Positions 16,467 through 24,298 of a stretch of DNA of 64,000 bases are shown here, piece after piece; within the stretch, counting starts at the first letter, position 1; each line of letters starts with the position of its first letter. Both the position numbers and the translations under genes were made by a program. This DNA comes from Dechloromonas denitrificans (lineage in GTDB: Bacteria > Pseudomonadota > Gammaproteobacteria > Burkholderiales > Rhodocyclaceae): the NCBI RefSeq assembly GCF_020510665.1, contig NZ_CP075187.1, positions 1,322,501-1,386,500 on the forward strand, given 5' to 3'. The notes below the pieces were generated by a model that was given only the letters and a program-made list of their open reading frames with translations, was not told where the DNA came from and did no database searches.

Positions 16467-17348
16467 CGCATTTGCACGGGTAAACTCAATGAGATATTCA
16501 GAGCACAGATCACGAAATGTATTTCCATCGAACTTCCTGTCAATGCCGCGGCATGCGAGTTGAATCTGCATAGTGACCGCAGCAAACGCGAAAACCTCGT
16601 CATCTTCCGGGACCCCCGCGGCGGTCAAACAGTAATCGATGCGTTCAAATGTTGACGGATGAGTCTTCAAAGTGACAAATTGATCTGGACAACGGAAGCC
16701 TTGCAGGGCAAGTATGGCCGCTGCTATTCCGAAGGTTCGCTTTCGTGACTCCTGTTGTACCGTGCTCTTGTCTAGAATCCATTTGGTGGCAGCGACATCA
16801 GCATCCTTTTCCTCTGCAATAGAGCATGTGGTGACCAGTGCTTGATGATTTAGCCGAACGTGGGCGATTTCATGGTGAATGATCCAGGCAAGCGCACAGA
16901 GGAATAGCTCATTCGTGACGTGCCCATCACTTTTTTCGGCAGGGAAGCGTTCCGGTCTAGGAAGGTCTGTAGGCCATAGGTCTGTGCCATTCGCCAAGGC
17001 ATTTCGGCCAGCCCAAGCGAGCAGTTCCATAGCCCTCCTGCTTCGATCGGTGCCGCCAGTATCGAAAGTGCTTGAGCCACTGCGCTGCGCAAGGCCGTAC
17101 TCGTTGTAGAGAATCAGATGCGCGTGAGCGCTGGCCCAGAGAAACTCAAGAGCAGCGACGTTTATCATGATTTCCCGCTCAACTAAGCGAACACGAATAT
17201 TGAATCCTGGCTCGTCCACAACGGTGAGCATCAGGTTATTTACGTCCCGTAATTCAGCAAGTTCACTCTCGCGTTCCGGTGCAATACGAAAAGCGCATCC
17301 GGCTATCGCATTTTCCAACTCAAGGACAGGAGAACGGGGATGTTCCAT
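16461..17348 (-). CDS. HEXXH zinc metallopeptidase-like cassette protein
   Basis: This 295-residue protein contains a clear metal-binding motif, IIHHEIAHVRLNHQAL, followed about 20 residues later by an acidic helix, EEKDADVAATKW, which fits the third zinc ligand arrangement of gluzincins. No signal peptide or strong membrane helix is seen. The start at 17348 lies 3 nt after a GTTAGCC core box, as expected for a cassette gene, and the stop lies in attC site C. The arrangement recalls the U49 group that includes the phage-exclusion protease Lit, but I cannot confirm the family. A cytoplasmic protease, possibly defensive, is inference. Base composition is lower in GC than its neighbours. Confidence 0.75.
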   Translation of the reverse strand: MEHPRSPVLELENAIAGCAFRIAPERESELAELRDVNNLMLTVVDEPGFNIRVRLVEREIMINVAALEFLWASAHAHLILYNEYGLAQRSGSSTFDTGGTDRSRRAMELLAWAGRNALANGTDLWPTDLPRPERFPAEKSDGHVTNELFLCALAWIIHHEIAHVRLNHQALVTTCSIAEEKDADVAATKWILDKSTVQQESRKRTFGIAAAILALQGFRCPDQFVTLKTHPSTFERIDYCLTAAGVPEDDEVFAFAAVTMQIQLACRGIDRKFDGNTFRDLCSEYLIEFTRANAG

Positions 17349-17363
17349 GCTGGCTAACGACGG

Positions 17364-19133
17364 TGTAGAAAAAGTGTATTCATGCCCGCATCGTGCCGTG
17401 AACCATATGGAATAACAAGGCTCCAACCTGAAGTTGAAATCAGTGAGGCGCCATGGCCCGCTACAAAGCAATCGACACCAGCCCGAGGTTTCTCGCGGTA
17501 GATCTGGAGAAGCAGTTGCTGCCCGGTAGTTTCGAGCATGCCGTGCATCACCTGCTCGACCACGAATTCGATCTTTCCCTTTTCGACAGTCGCTACCGCA
17601 ACGATCAGAACGGCGCCAGCGCCTATCCCCCGGGGATGTTGCTCAAAGTCATCCTCTGCGCCTACGCCCAGGGCGTGGTTAGCAGCCGGGGCATTGCGCG
17701 GCTGTGCCGCGAACACGTCACCTTCATCGCCCTCAGCGGCGACTCCGCACCGCACTTCACCACCTTGGCGGCCTTCGTCTCCAGCCTCGACGAAGAAGTC
17801 GCCCGCCTCTTTGCACAGGTGCTTTACCTCTGTCATCGGCAAGGTCTGATCGGCCGGGAAATGTTCGCCATTGACGGCGTCAAGCTGCCCAGCAACGCCT
17901 CCAAGGCCAAGAGCGGCACGCGAGCCGACTTCGCCCATCAAGCCGACAAACTCGAAGCTGCCGCCAAGAAGATGCTGGCCCGCCACCGCGAGAACGACCG
18001 CCAGTCCGTCGAACCTGACCTCGCCGAGAAATCCCGGCAACGGTCCGAAAGCTTGCAGCAAGAGGCCGCCCAACTCCGCCAATGGCTGACCGCCAACCCT
18101 CAAGACAGAAAGGGCAGTAAAGGCGCCATCCGCAAAAGCAATCGCACCGACCCCGAGAGCGCCAAGATGGCCACCAGCAAAGGCGTCATTCAAGGCTACA
18201 CCGGCGTAGCAGCCGTCGATGCCAAGCACCAGATCATCATCGAAGCCCAGGCCCACGGCACCGGCTCGGAACAAGAGCTACTGCTGCCGGTCGTGCGCGC
18301 TACTCAGGCGCAAGCCACTCCGGACACGCTCTACACGGCTGATGCCGGCTACCACTCTGAACGCAACCTCAAAGCCCTGGCCCAAGAGAACATCAACGCC
18401 CTGATTGCCGACAACGGCATGCGCCAACGTGACGAACGCTTCAAGGACCAAGGCAAACACAAAGTGAAGCCTGATCCCCTCTACGACAAGGCTAACCCGA
18501 AGAAAGCCGCCAGGCGTTACCGTCCGCAGGACTTCACACGCGATCCCGAAACTGGCATCTGCACCTGTCCAGCCGGCAAGCAGCTCTACCGCAATGGCAC
18601 GAACTGCATCCACAACGGCCACCTCGCCACCAAATACAGCGGCACTCTGCGCGACTGCCTGCCCTGCGAACAACGCACCAAATGCCTGCGCACGCCGGAG
18701 AAAACCCAAGTCCGGCAAGTTGCGTTCTTTCGAGGCAAAGCCGACACAACCGAAGAAAGCGAGACCGACCGGATGAAGAAAGCCCTCGACAGCGAAGCAG
18801 GCAGAGCCCGTTATGGGCGACGCTTCGCCACCGTCGAACCGGTGTTCGGCAACTTGAGGCACAACAAGCGACTGGATCACTTCACGCTACGTGGGCGGAA
18901 GAAGGTTGATACGCAGTGGAAGCTGTACTGCCTGGTGCACAACATCGAGAAACTGGCGCATCACGGGTTCGGGCAGTAGAGGAAAAAGAAGGGAAATTCA
19001 CCTGAAGGGGCCGAAACAGCTCGCATCGAGAATCACACGGTCAACCTGGAAAAAGCCTGAAAACGAAAATGGCGCAGATCAAACCTGCGCCATGTCTTTG
19101 CCGGAAATCTGGCTGGAAAAGGGTTTTTCTACA
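17364..19133 (+). mobile_element. IS1182-like insertion sequence in the cassette array
   Basis: The 1770-bp span is bounded by 10-bp perfect inverted ends, TGTAGAAAAA (17364-17373) and TTTTTCTACA (19124-19133), with partial similarity continuing inward. It encodes one intact transposase plus a noncoding right end with a hairpin. I found no convincing target duplication. It sits exactly between attC site B and the core box preceding the metallopeptidase cassette. The ends are inferred from the repeats and could be off by a few bases. Confidence 0.7.
17453..18979 (+). CDS. IS1182-family transposase
   Basis: This intact 508-residue transposase has an N-terminal DUF772-like region (YPPGMLLKVILCAYAQGVVSSRGIARL), then a DDE-type core (FAIDGVKLPSNASKAKSGT, TADAGYHSERNLKAL). 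A cysteine cluster typical of the family follows (CTCPAGKQLYRNG, CLPCEQRTKC), and near the end GRRFATVEPVFGNLRHNKRLDHF carries the catalytic Glu. The ATG at 17453 has GAGG upstream. No frameshift is seen, so the element may be active. Confidence 0.92.
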   Translation: MARYKAIDTSPRFLAVDLEKQLLPGSFEHAVHHLLDHEFDLSLFDSRYRNDQNGASAYPPGMLLKVILCAYAQGVVSSRGIARLCREHVTFIALSGDSAPHFTTLAAFVSSLDEEVARLFAQVLYLCHRQGLIGREMFAIDGVKLPSNASKAKSGTRADFAHQADKLEAAAKKMLARHRENDRQSVEPDLAEKSRQRSESLQQEAAQLRQWLTANPQDRKGSKGAIRKSNRTDPESAKMATSKGVIQGYTGVAAVDAKHQIIIEAQAHGTGSEQELLLPVVRATQAQATPDTLYTADAGYHSERNLKALAQENINALIADNGMRQRDERFKDQGKHKVKPDPLYDKANPKKAARRYRPQDFTRDPETGICTCPAGKQLYRNGTNCIHNGHLATKYSGTLRDCLPCEQRTKCLRTPEKTQVRQVAFFRGKADTTEESETDRMKKALDSEAGRARYGRRFATVEPVFGNLRHNKRLDHFTLRGRKKVDTQWKLYCLVHNIEKLAHHGFGQ

Positions 19134-19134
19134 G

Positions 19135-19201
19135 CGTCAACGTTTGAATTCACTGGCCTGCGCGGTTTTTCGCGCAGGTCCGGTGGGATGATGGGTTGGG
19201 C
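19135..19201 (-). other. attC-like site B
   Basis: On the minus strand this 67-bp site starts with the perfect box GCCCAAC. It forms the stem CCTGCGCG / CGCGCAGG around an A-rich loop and ends AAC-GTTGACG. The leading arm carries an extra base, giving the same orientation as the other sites. It begins 15 bp after the stop of the 123-residue gene. Its end abuts the IS. Confidence 0.7.
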
Positions 19202-19216
19202 CTCGGGAAAAGTGCC

Positions 19217-19588
19217 TCATTGGTTTGATTCTCGTTGTTGCTGAAGCTCTTCCCACTCCTTCAAGAGAGCAGTGACAACAGGTTTGGCGGCCTCAATCAT
19301 TTCTTGACGCCCAAATCTATTTTCTAGCGCGACTAATCCGCGCTCCAAGGAGGGGGCAAGCTGAACGCTTGATTGCTGTAACGTGAGCCCCGCACCATCG
19401 AGCATTGCGAGAACCTGTAGTGACGGCCCGGTAACGCCGTTTTCCAAGACGGTGTGGAAGAAGTTATTGCTCATACCTAAGTGCCGCGCAATCTTGTTTC
19501 CATATTTCCTACCTTTGCCTAAACCTCCTCGGGTCCACATGAAAAGTATGAACAGAACGACTATTGCGATAGCGGTATATGTGAGCAT
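19217..19588 (-). CDS. cassette protein with one membrane helix, unknown function
   Basis: This 123-residue protein has one N-terminal helix (LTYTAIAIVVLFILFMW) followed by a basic patch (RGGLGKGRKYGNKIARHLG) and a helical cytosolic part with a glutamate/glutamine-rich end (LLKEWEELQQQRESNQ). I do not recognise the family. It lies between attC sites A and B; the cassette begins at the GTTGGGC box (19644-19650) about 55 bp before the ATG. Moderate GC and the cassette setting point to transfer. Confidence 0.65.
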   Translation of the reverse strand: MLTYTAIAIVVLFILFMWTRGGLGKGRKYGNKIARHLGMSNNFFHTVLENGVTGPSLQVLAMLDGAGLTLQQSSVQLAPSLERGLVALENRFGRQEMIEAAKPVVTALLKEWEELQQQRESNQ

Positions 19589-19643
19589 TTTGATCAGCCT
19601 GAGGATGGCAGGGTTAGAAGGGAATGATTCGTTTCAGCAAGAG

Positions 19644-19739
19644 GCCCAACGTTTTAGGTAAAGGGCGCTGCGCGGCGGTTTATCGCGCAGCGTCCAGCGG
19701 AGGCCGAAGGCCGGAGCGGCTTTGACCGCAATGTTAGGT
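19644..19739 (-). other. attC site A
   Basis: This is the clearest of the five sites. On the minus strand it begins ACCTAAC and ends GTTGGGC, both matching the RYYYAAC/GTTRRRY consensus. The 96-bp palindrome has inner boxes GGTCAAAG and CTTTACC differing by one extra C on the leading arm, the standard extrahelical base that sets strand choice. The TAA stop of the upstream gene overlaps the first box. Confidence 0.85.
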
Positions 19740-20162
19740 GTTGCTGCCGACAAACTCACTGAGACCCTCGCTAAAGCGCAAGTAGTTGAAAGGGCTTTTC
19801 TCCAAGCGCTCTTTCAGCGCTGGAGTGACAAACAAATATTCGTCACCCATGGTGAGAAACCGCTCACCGAGAACGTTTAAATCACGGACCTGATTTGATG
19901 AAAAGTAGTGATTGACCGCCATGAATTGATGGGTTTGAAACTCAATATTTTCACGACGATTCCAGATAACGGCTGGCTGGAAAGCAACTCGCTCGATTTC
20001 TTGTTCTTGAAGAAACGCGGCCAAGTGGTTTTCAAGTAGTACGTACCCTGGGCCGCACATAAGTGGGGTAATTGGGCCTGAATCGATTATTTGAAACCGC
20101 CCATCTTTCAGTTGAAAGAGGCGCGCTGCATGTTGTTCGCAATACGTGTAGAACGGAAGCAT
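19734..20162 (-). CDS. cassette protein, unknown function
   Basis: This 142-residue soluble protein (begins MLPFYTYCEQHAARLFQLKD, ends FSEGLSEFVGSNT) has no signal peptide or membrane helix. Its length and the C-terminal LRFSEGLSEFVG are reminiscent of polymorphic-toxin immunity proteins, but I do not recognise a defined family. The ATG lies 8 bp after the GTTAGGT box of the next attC, and the stop lies in attC site A: a textbook single-gene cassette. Confidence 0.7.
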   Translation of the reverse strand: MLPFYTYCEQHAARLFQLKDGRFQIIDSGPITPLMCGPGYVLLENHLAAFLQEQEIERVAFQPAVIWNRRENIEFQTHQFMAVNHYFSSNQVRDLNVLGERFLTMGDEYLFVTPALKERLEKSPFNYLRFSEGLSEFVGSNT

Positions 20163-20170
20163 GTTGCGAC

Positions 20171-20231
20171 ACCTAACGCCTGAGATAACCGGAAGCCCGT
20201 CAGGGCTTTCCGGTTGATTGAAAAGTTAGAA
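20171..20231 (-). other. attC site E
   Basis: This 61-bp site reads TTCTAAC to GTTAGGT on the minus strand. A 12-bp stem (AACCGGA...AGCCC with GGGCTTCCGGTT) contains a single bulged A on the leading arm, as expected of an attC folded strand. It separates the 142-residue gene from the 70-residue gene. Confidence 0.8.
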
Positions 20232-20254
20232 GTTACGGTCAACAGGAGAAAACG

Positions 20255-20467
20255 ATGAAAAACGAAAAACCGAAATGCACCGTGCGCGGCTCTTTGCGCG
20301 GTGGCCGTGCGATGTGCGGATACGTGATTGTCGGCGGCGAGTTCTGCTCGCTAAAACACGGCGAATGCAACCTGCAAGAAAGCGCGAAACCCGAGGCGGC
20401 GAATGGCGTGCTTGCTGATGCGATGGAAGACGACGGCGGATCTCGGGCTGGCACATGCGACTACTGA
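20255..20467 (+). CDS. small cysteine-rich cassette protein, unknown
   Basis: This 70-residue protein (MKNEKPKCTVRGSLRGGRAM) has five cysteines (KPKC, AMCG, EFCS, GECN, GTCDY), which may bind metal. AGGAG lies about 7 nt before the ATG. The reading direction is opposite to the orientation of the surrounding attC sites, so it is an antisense cassette gene. Its TGA lies 1 bp before attC site F. I do not recognise the family. Confidence 0.6.
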   Translation: MKNEKPKCTVRGSLRGGRAMCGYVIVGGEFCSLKHGECNLQESAKPEAANGVLADAMEDDGGSRAGTCDY

Positions 20468-20468
20468 C

Positions 20469-20526
20469 TTCTAACGCGTGAATTAAACGGCGTGCGCAGC
20501 ACGTCCGGTTGAATGATTTGTTCGGC
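20469..20526 (-). other. attC site F
   Basis: This 58-bp site closely resembles the short attC sites of mobile integrons. On the minus strand it reads from GCCGAAC (one mismatch to consensus) through CATTCAACCGGACGTGC and GTTTAATTCACGC to GTTAGAA, with the extra C in the leading arm giving minus orientation. Confidence 0.82.
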
Positions 20527-20555
20527 GGCAGCTTGAAACGAAGAAAGGAAAAGCA

Positions 20556-20897
20556 ATGGAACGACAGATGACTTTGGCACGCGAGATGATGAAGCGCGGC
20601 GGACGATACAACTGGAAGAACCAGCCCGAGCGGCTGACATATCTCGGCCGCAACTGGAGCGGAAACGGCTACTGGCATCAGTTCGAGAAGGTCGATGCGC
20701 CGGGCCGCGTGTGGTGCGAGGTCTTGGACTCCGACCTGCACATGATCGAAGAAACACCGCCGTGTTCGCCAACCCTGACGGAATGCCCACGGTGCAAGAA
20801 CGATATTCGCCACTGCGACGGCGATTTTGTGACGCCGAACGTGAAGTGGACGGCAAAACCGCCATATAAGCTGGCCAAGCGCCGTATACGCCAGTAA
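20556..20897 (+). CDS. cassette protein with CxxC motif, unknown
   Basis: This 113-residue protein has an aromatic-rich first half (GGRYNWKNQPERLTYLGRNW, GYWHQFEKVDAPGRVWCEV) and a Cys pair plus single Cys (CPRCKNDIRHC) that may bind zinc. GAAAGGAAAAGC before the ATG is a good ribosome site. Like the previous gene it reads against the attC orientation. Similar short proteins occur in phage and mobile DNA as far as I recall, but no function is known to me. Confidence 0.65.
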   Translation: MERQMTLAREMMKRGGRYNWKNQPERLTYLGRNWSGNGYWHQFEKVDAPGRVWCEVLDSDLHMIEETPPCSPTLTECPRCKNDIRHCDGDFVTPNVKWTAKPPYKLAKRRIRQ

Positions 20898-21392
20898 ACG
20901 CGGCACCCCGAATCGTATGCCCAGTGGGCATTTCAGTAGTGTCGGGGAAATATTTACGGGAATAGATGGCAGGCATACGCGGCGTCGTCCAATGATCCCG
21001 GCATTTTGCCTGCTCGTAACGCCTTTGTCATTTTTGTGAGGCTGCTTGGCAAATTAAAGAGACAACAAGGCTCTTCGTCGGCCTTGGGTTATCGATTCCC
21101 AACGCCCATTTTTCACCTGTTTCAGCCTGTTGCATTTCGGCTCAGGCGAGCAACAGCTGTCCGGAAATTGAACGGGTTTTTGCGGGCTGCTTGCCTTGTT
21201 GCAGCAGCTGCTCAATCTTCTGAAACGCCCGTCACGTCGCGGTCGACCGCGAAATTTGGCTGATTTTAGCGGGGCTGGCATGGGCTTCGCGGTATCTCCG
21301 GCACCAAGTCATCTGCGCGATGGCATGGGGCAGAGGGTCGGCTTTTTGCCGATCGAACGGTTCATCAAAATCAAAATATACGGAGACATTCC
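20898..21392. other. gap at the right end of the cassette array and porin leader
   Basis: I see no convincing gene in this 495 bp. Near 20905-20945 there is an imperfect hairpin. A weak, degenerate core-like GTTACGA box (minus strand, 21014-21020) could mark the last cassette boundary. There is no integrase gene. A full GCGGTCGACCGC word lies at 21239-21250. The last 60 bp carry the ribosome site (GGAG) of the porin. Confidence 0.5.
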
Positions 21393-22616
21393 ATGCACAA
21401 ATCCATGTCCATTCGTCCGCTCGCTCTGGCTTTGCTGGCTTGCGCCAGTACCGGCAGCCAGGCGGTCAGTTTTACGCACAACGATGTGACGCTTGATATT
21501 AATGGCACGATCAACGGTTTCTACGTCAATCGTGAAGCCAAGACGATCAACCGTTCGACCGGTGCAGCAACGACGACGACCAACAGCGCGCTGACCAACG
21601 GCTTGTTGCCGGGCTGGATCAACTTTGTGGCGACGACGCAGGCCAACGGCCAGGACATCAAGGCGCATTTCAGCTTTGCGCCGGGCATCAACAACAACTC
21701 GCAGACGGTGGGTTTGCCGATCGGCAATAACGCTGGCGGAGCAGGGACGACCAATCCTTACAGCCAGATCGATACGCGCAATGTGTATTTCCAGTTTGGC
21801 AACAATAGCTGGGGTTCGCTGAAGTTTGGCCGCGACATCGGTTTGTTCGGCCGCGACATCATCCTTTCCGACATGACGCTGCTGGGCGTCGGCGGCACGA
21901 GCAATGCCGGCATTCCGTACAACACCACCTTCGGCATGATCGGCCACGGTTACATGTACACCGGCTTCCAGCCGCAGATCACTTACACGACGCCGAATGT
22001 CGGTGGGTTCCAGGCCTCGGTCGGTATCTTCCAGCCGAGCAAGTTTGCCGGCGACGAAACCAAGGCGCCGGGTTTCCAGGGCGTTGCCACCTATGACTGG
22101 AAGCGTGATGCAGCCAGCGCCAAGGTATGGACCGGCGCGGTCAGCCAGACGACCAGCTGCGCGGTCAGCCCTTGCGCGACCAGTTCCTATACGGCGAATG
22201 GTTTTGAAGTTGGCGCCAAGGCCGGCTACGGCAATTTCGAGGCGGTGGCTTACGCGTTTACCGGCAGCGGTCTGGGCTTGTCCACGGTCGGCGCGCAGTT
22301 TTACGGCGGCAGCAACAATCGCGGCAACAAGACTGAGTCGGACGGCTATTTCCTGCAGGGTACCTACAAGTTCGGCGATACCAAGGTGGGTCTGAACTAC
22401 GGTGAAAACAAGGACAAGGACGGTTTTGCGCTGACCGGCACCAGCCCGCTCAACAGCATCAAGAACCGGGCTTACACGCTGGGCGTCTATCACTCGCTGA
22501 ACAAGTTCATCACGCTGGTCGGTGAGGTCAACGAGGAAAAGGTGACCAATGTGTCGGATACCAATTTCGATAACAAGAATCGCACCTTGTCGTTTGGCGG
22601 CCTGATTTTCTTCTGA
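21393..22616 (+). CDS. Gram-negative porin
   Basis: This 407-residue outer membrane beta-barrel of the betaproteobacterial general porin type has a signal peptide (cleavage near SQA-V) and a first strand VTLDINGTINGFYVNRE. The mid-protein motif SLKFGRDIGLFGRDIILSD resembles the constriction-loop entry of these porins, with repeated amphipathic strands and a final strand ending in Phe (RTLSFGGLIFF) as recognised by the BAM machinery. It is a single-gene unit. Substrate preference cannot be read. Confidence 0.9.
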   Translation: MHKSMSIRPLALALLACASTGSQAVSFTHNDVTLDINGTINGFYVNREAKTINRSTGAATTTTNSALTNGLLPGWINFVATTQANGQDIKAHFSFAPGINNNSQTVGLPIGNNAGGAGTTNPYSQIDTRNVYFQFGNNSWGSLKFGRDIGLFGRDIILSDMTLLGVGGTSNAGIPYNTTFGMIGHGYMYTGFQPQITYTTPNVGGFQASVGIFQPSKFAGDETKAPGFQGVATYDWKRDAASAKVWTGAVSQTTSCAVSPCATSSYTANGFEVGAKAGYGNFEAVAYAFTGSGLGLSTVGAQFYGGSNNRGNKTESDGYFLQGTYKFGDTKVGLNYGENKDKDGFALTGTSPLNSIKNRAYTLGVYHSLNKFITLVGEVNEEKVTNVSDTNFDNKNRTLSFGGLIFF

Positions 22617-22644
22617 TCAACCGACAGCTCTCCGAGAGGCGTTG

Positions 22645-22815
22645 ATGGTGTTCAATGAGTCGTGGGAGGTATCGGCCGGAGGGCCGTTCCTCGCCGTGAT
22701 GGCGCGCTGGGTGGTCATGGTGCTGGCTTTTTGCCTGATTCCTGACGTTTTTCCAGCGGAAAACGAGGCGTCGCAGGCGCCGGTCGTGAGCCGCATGGCG
22801 ACGGCTCAACGTTAG
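22645..22815 (+). CDS. possible 56-residue single-pass membrane protein
   Basis: ATG at 22645 preceded by GAGAGG opens a 56-codon frame, with a hydrophobic segment MARWVVMVLAFCLIPDVF and a short polar tail ending at TAG 22815. It sits 28 bp after the porin and is followed by a strong terminator hairpin, which supports a real small gene co-transcribed with the porin. No homologue is recognised. Confidence 0.4.
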   Translation: MVFNESWEVSAGGPFLAVMARWVVMVLAFCLIPDVFPAENEASQAPVVSRMATAQR

Positions 22816-22844
22816 ATTGGCGCCGTTTTTGGCGCTTGATAGGA

Positions 22845-22881
22845 AAAACGGGGATAAGTGTTCTTTATCCCCGTTTTGTTT
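22845..22881. terminator. strong hairpin/terminator overlapping the first DnaA-box repeat
   Basis: A perfect 13-bp stem (22845-22857 with 22865-22877) with a 7-nt loop is followed by T-rich DNA. The right arm is the TTATCCCCG part of the repeat at 22865-22899. It probably ends the porin/small-ORF transcript. Confidence 0.75.
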
Positions 22882-22899
22882 GGGTAAGTCTGTGGATAA
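22865..22899. repeat. DnaA-box repeat, copy 1
   Basis: TTATCCCCG (22865-22873) and the perfect inverted DnaA box TGTGGATAA (22891-22899) have start points 26 bp apart and share the linker GGGTAAGTC. Downstream similarity with copies 2 and 3 extends about 70 bp further (CCTAAAAAATG block near 22950). No gene is seen in 22900-23124 other than the tautomerase leader. Confidence 0.75.
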
Positions 22900-23124
22900 G
22901 CTCGGGATGAATGCGCCAAGCGCTTGTTGCAATTGATGAAAATCACTTTGCCTAAAAAATGGGCGATTTCGTTGGTTCGCTTGTGCCAAGGCCGTTTCTG
23001 GCGATTCGGCAAGCCCTGTCAAGGGGCTTTTGTTCTCGTTTCGAGATGCGATTGATCGAATTAATCCAATTTACGGCGCTGCAATGCTTGGCTAAGCTGG
23101 CAAGCCATTCAGGAGAAGCCGATC

Positions 23125-23328
23125 ATGCCTTACGTCAATATCAAGATTACCCGCGAAGGGGCCACGCCCGAGCAAAAAGCCGAGCTGATCAGCGGTGTCA
23201 CCGCGTTGTTGCGCGATGTGCTGGGCAAGAACCCGCAAACCACCGTTGTCGTGATCGATGAAGTGGAGACCGACAACTGGGGGATCGGAGGCGAAAGCGT
23301 GACGGTTCGCCGCAGTCGGGGAAGCTGA
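23125..23328 (+). CDS. 4-oxalocrotonate tautomerase-family protein
   Basis: This 67-residue protein (MPYVNIKITREGATPEQKAE) has Pro immediately after the initiator Met, which becomes the catalytic N-terminal base of this superfamily. Length and the pattern LRDVLGKNPQTTVVVIDEV match small hexameric tautomerases. AGGAG lies 10 nt upstream. The substrate is unknown; no aromatic degradation genes are adjacent. Confidence 0.88.
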   Translation: MPYVNIKITREGATPEQKAELISGVTALLRDVLGKNPQTTVVVIDEVETDNWGIGGESVTVRRSRGS

Positions 23329-23364
23329 CCCTGCGGCCTGCCTGGCGACGAACCTGGCAGCCGC

Positions 23365-24264
23365 TCAGTTCGTTTCAGGCCGGGTTTGCAGCCACATCGG
23401 CAGGAGTTGTACGGCCAGGATGCTGATGAAGATCAGGGCGCAGCCGGTGAACTGGATGGCGGTGAGGCGTTCGTCGAGAATCAACGCGCCGGCCAGACCG
23501 GCGAACAGGGTTTCGGCCGAGAGCAGGACGGCGGCGTCGGCGGCCTGGGTGTGGCGCTGGGCGACGACTTGCAGCGTGAAGCCGACGCCGACCGAGAGAA
23601 TGCCGCCATAGAGAATGGCCGGGAGACCGGCCCACAGGTTGCTGGCGTCGATTGTCTCGGTCAACCCGCCCCAGAGGGTCGAAACCACGCCGCAGACGAG
23701 AAACTGGGTGAGGGCGACGAGAATCGGCGTGCCTTTGTCGGCGGCGATGCGTCCGACAAACAAGACGTGCAGGGCCCAGAAAGCGGTGCTGCCGATCACC
23801 CAGTAATCGCCTTCAGCCAGGGCGGATAGTTCGCCGCCGCTGAGCAGGAGCGTACCGACCAGGCTGCCGATGACGGCGGCCCAGACCGAGAAATGCGGGC
23901 GCTGGCGGAGCATCAGCCAGGAAAGTACCGGGACGAGCGGCATGTAGAGCGCGGTCAGAAAGCCGGCGTTGGTCACGGTGGTTGCGCCGAGGCCGATCTG
24001 TTGCAGGATGATGCCGCCGAACAGCAGGCCACCGAGGCCGCACCAGGCGAGCAGGTCGGCGGCTTTGATGCGGACGCCGCGGTCGCTCAGGCGGGCGTAT
24101 TCGCGTAGCGCCATGGGGACGATGATCAAAGCGCCGAGCAGGAAGCGCGAGCCGGTGTAGATGAAGGGGCCGAGGTCTTTCATGACCAGTTGCTGGGCGA
24201 CAAAGGTGGTGCCCCAAATCAGGGCGACCAGCAAAAGAGTCAGGTTGGCGCGTGTTCTCGTCAT
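23365..24264 (-). CDS. EamA/DMT-family inner membrane transporter
   Basis: This 299-residue protein has ten predicted hydrophobic helices in two EamA repeats. The first repeat opens LTLLLVALIWGTTFVAQQLV with the typical WG-x-x-F motif; the second is around VIGSTAFWALHVLFVGRIAA and ILYGGILSVGVGFTLQVVAQ. It probably exports a small metabolite such as an amino acid. The start at 24264 is chosen because the first helix begins there; upstream residues are basic and not conserved-looking. It lies 34 bp downstream of arginase on the same strand. Confidence 0.87.
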   Translation of the reverse strand: MTRTRANLTLLLVALIWGTTFVAQQLVMKDLGPFIYTGSRFLLGALIIVPMALREYARLSDRGVRIKAADLLAWCGLGGLLFGGIILQQIGLGATTVTNAGFLTALYMPLVPVLSWLMLRQRPHFSVWAAVIGSLVGTLLLSGGELSALAEGDYWVIGSTAFWALHVLFVGRIAADKGTPILVALTQFLVCGVVSTLWGGLTETIDASNLWAGLPAILYGGILSVGVGFTLQVVAQRHTQAADAAVLLSAETLFAGLAGALILDERLTAIQFTGCALIFISILAVQLLPMWLQTRPETN

Positions 24265-24298
24265 TTTTTCTTTGAATAGTGTTTGATGCCGCCGGGGT

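Noticed and set aside
20905..20945. Hairpin right of the 113-residue cassette gene, considered as a sixth attC
   Set aside because: There are no RYYYAAC or GTTRRRY boxes at suitable distances, and the arms do not show the paired inner boxes.
21054..21281. Short minus-strand frame in the gap before the porin, considered as a truncated integrase
   Set aside because: The translation lacks tyrosine-recombinase boxes and looks like random GC-rich sequence.
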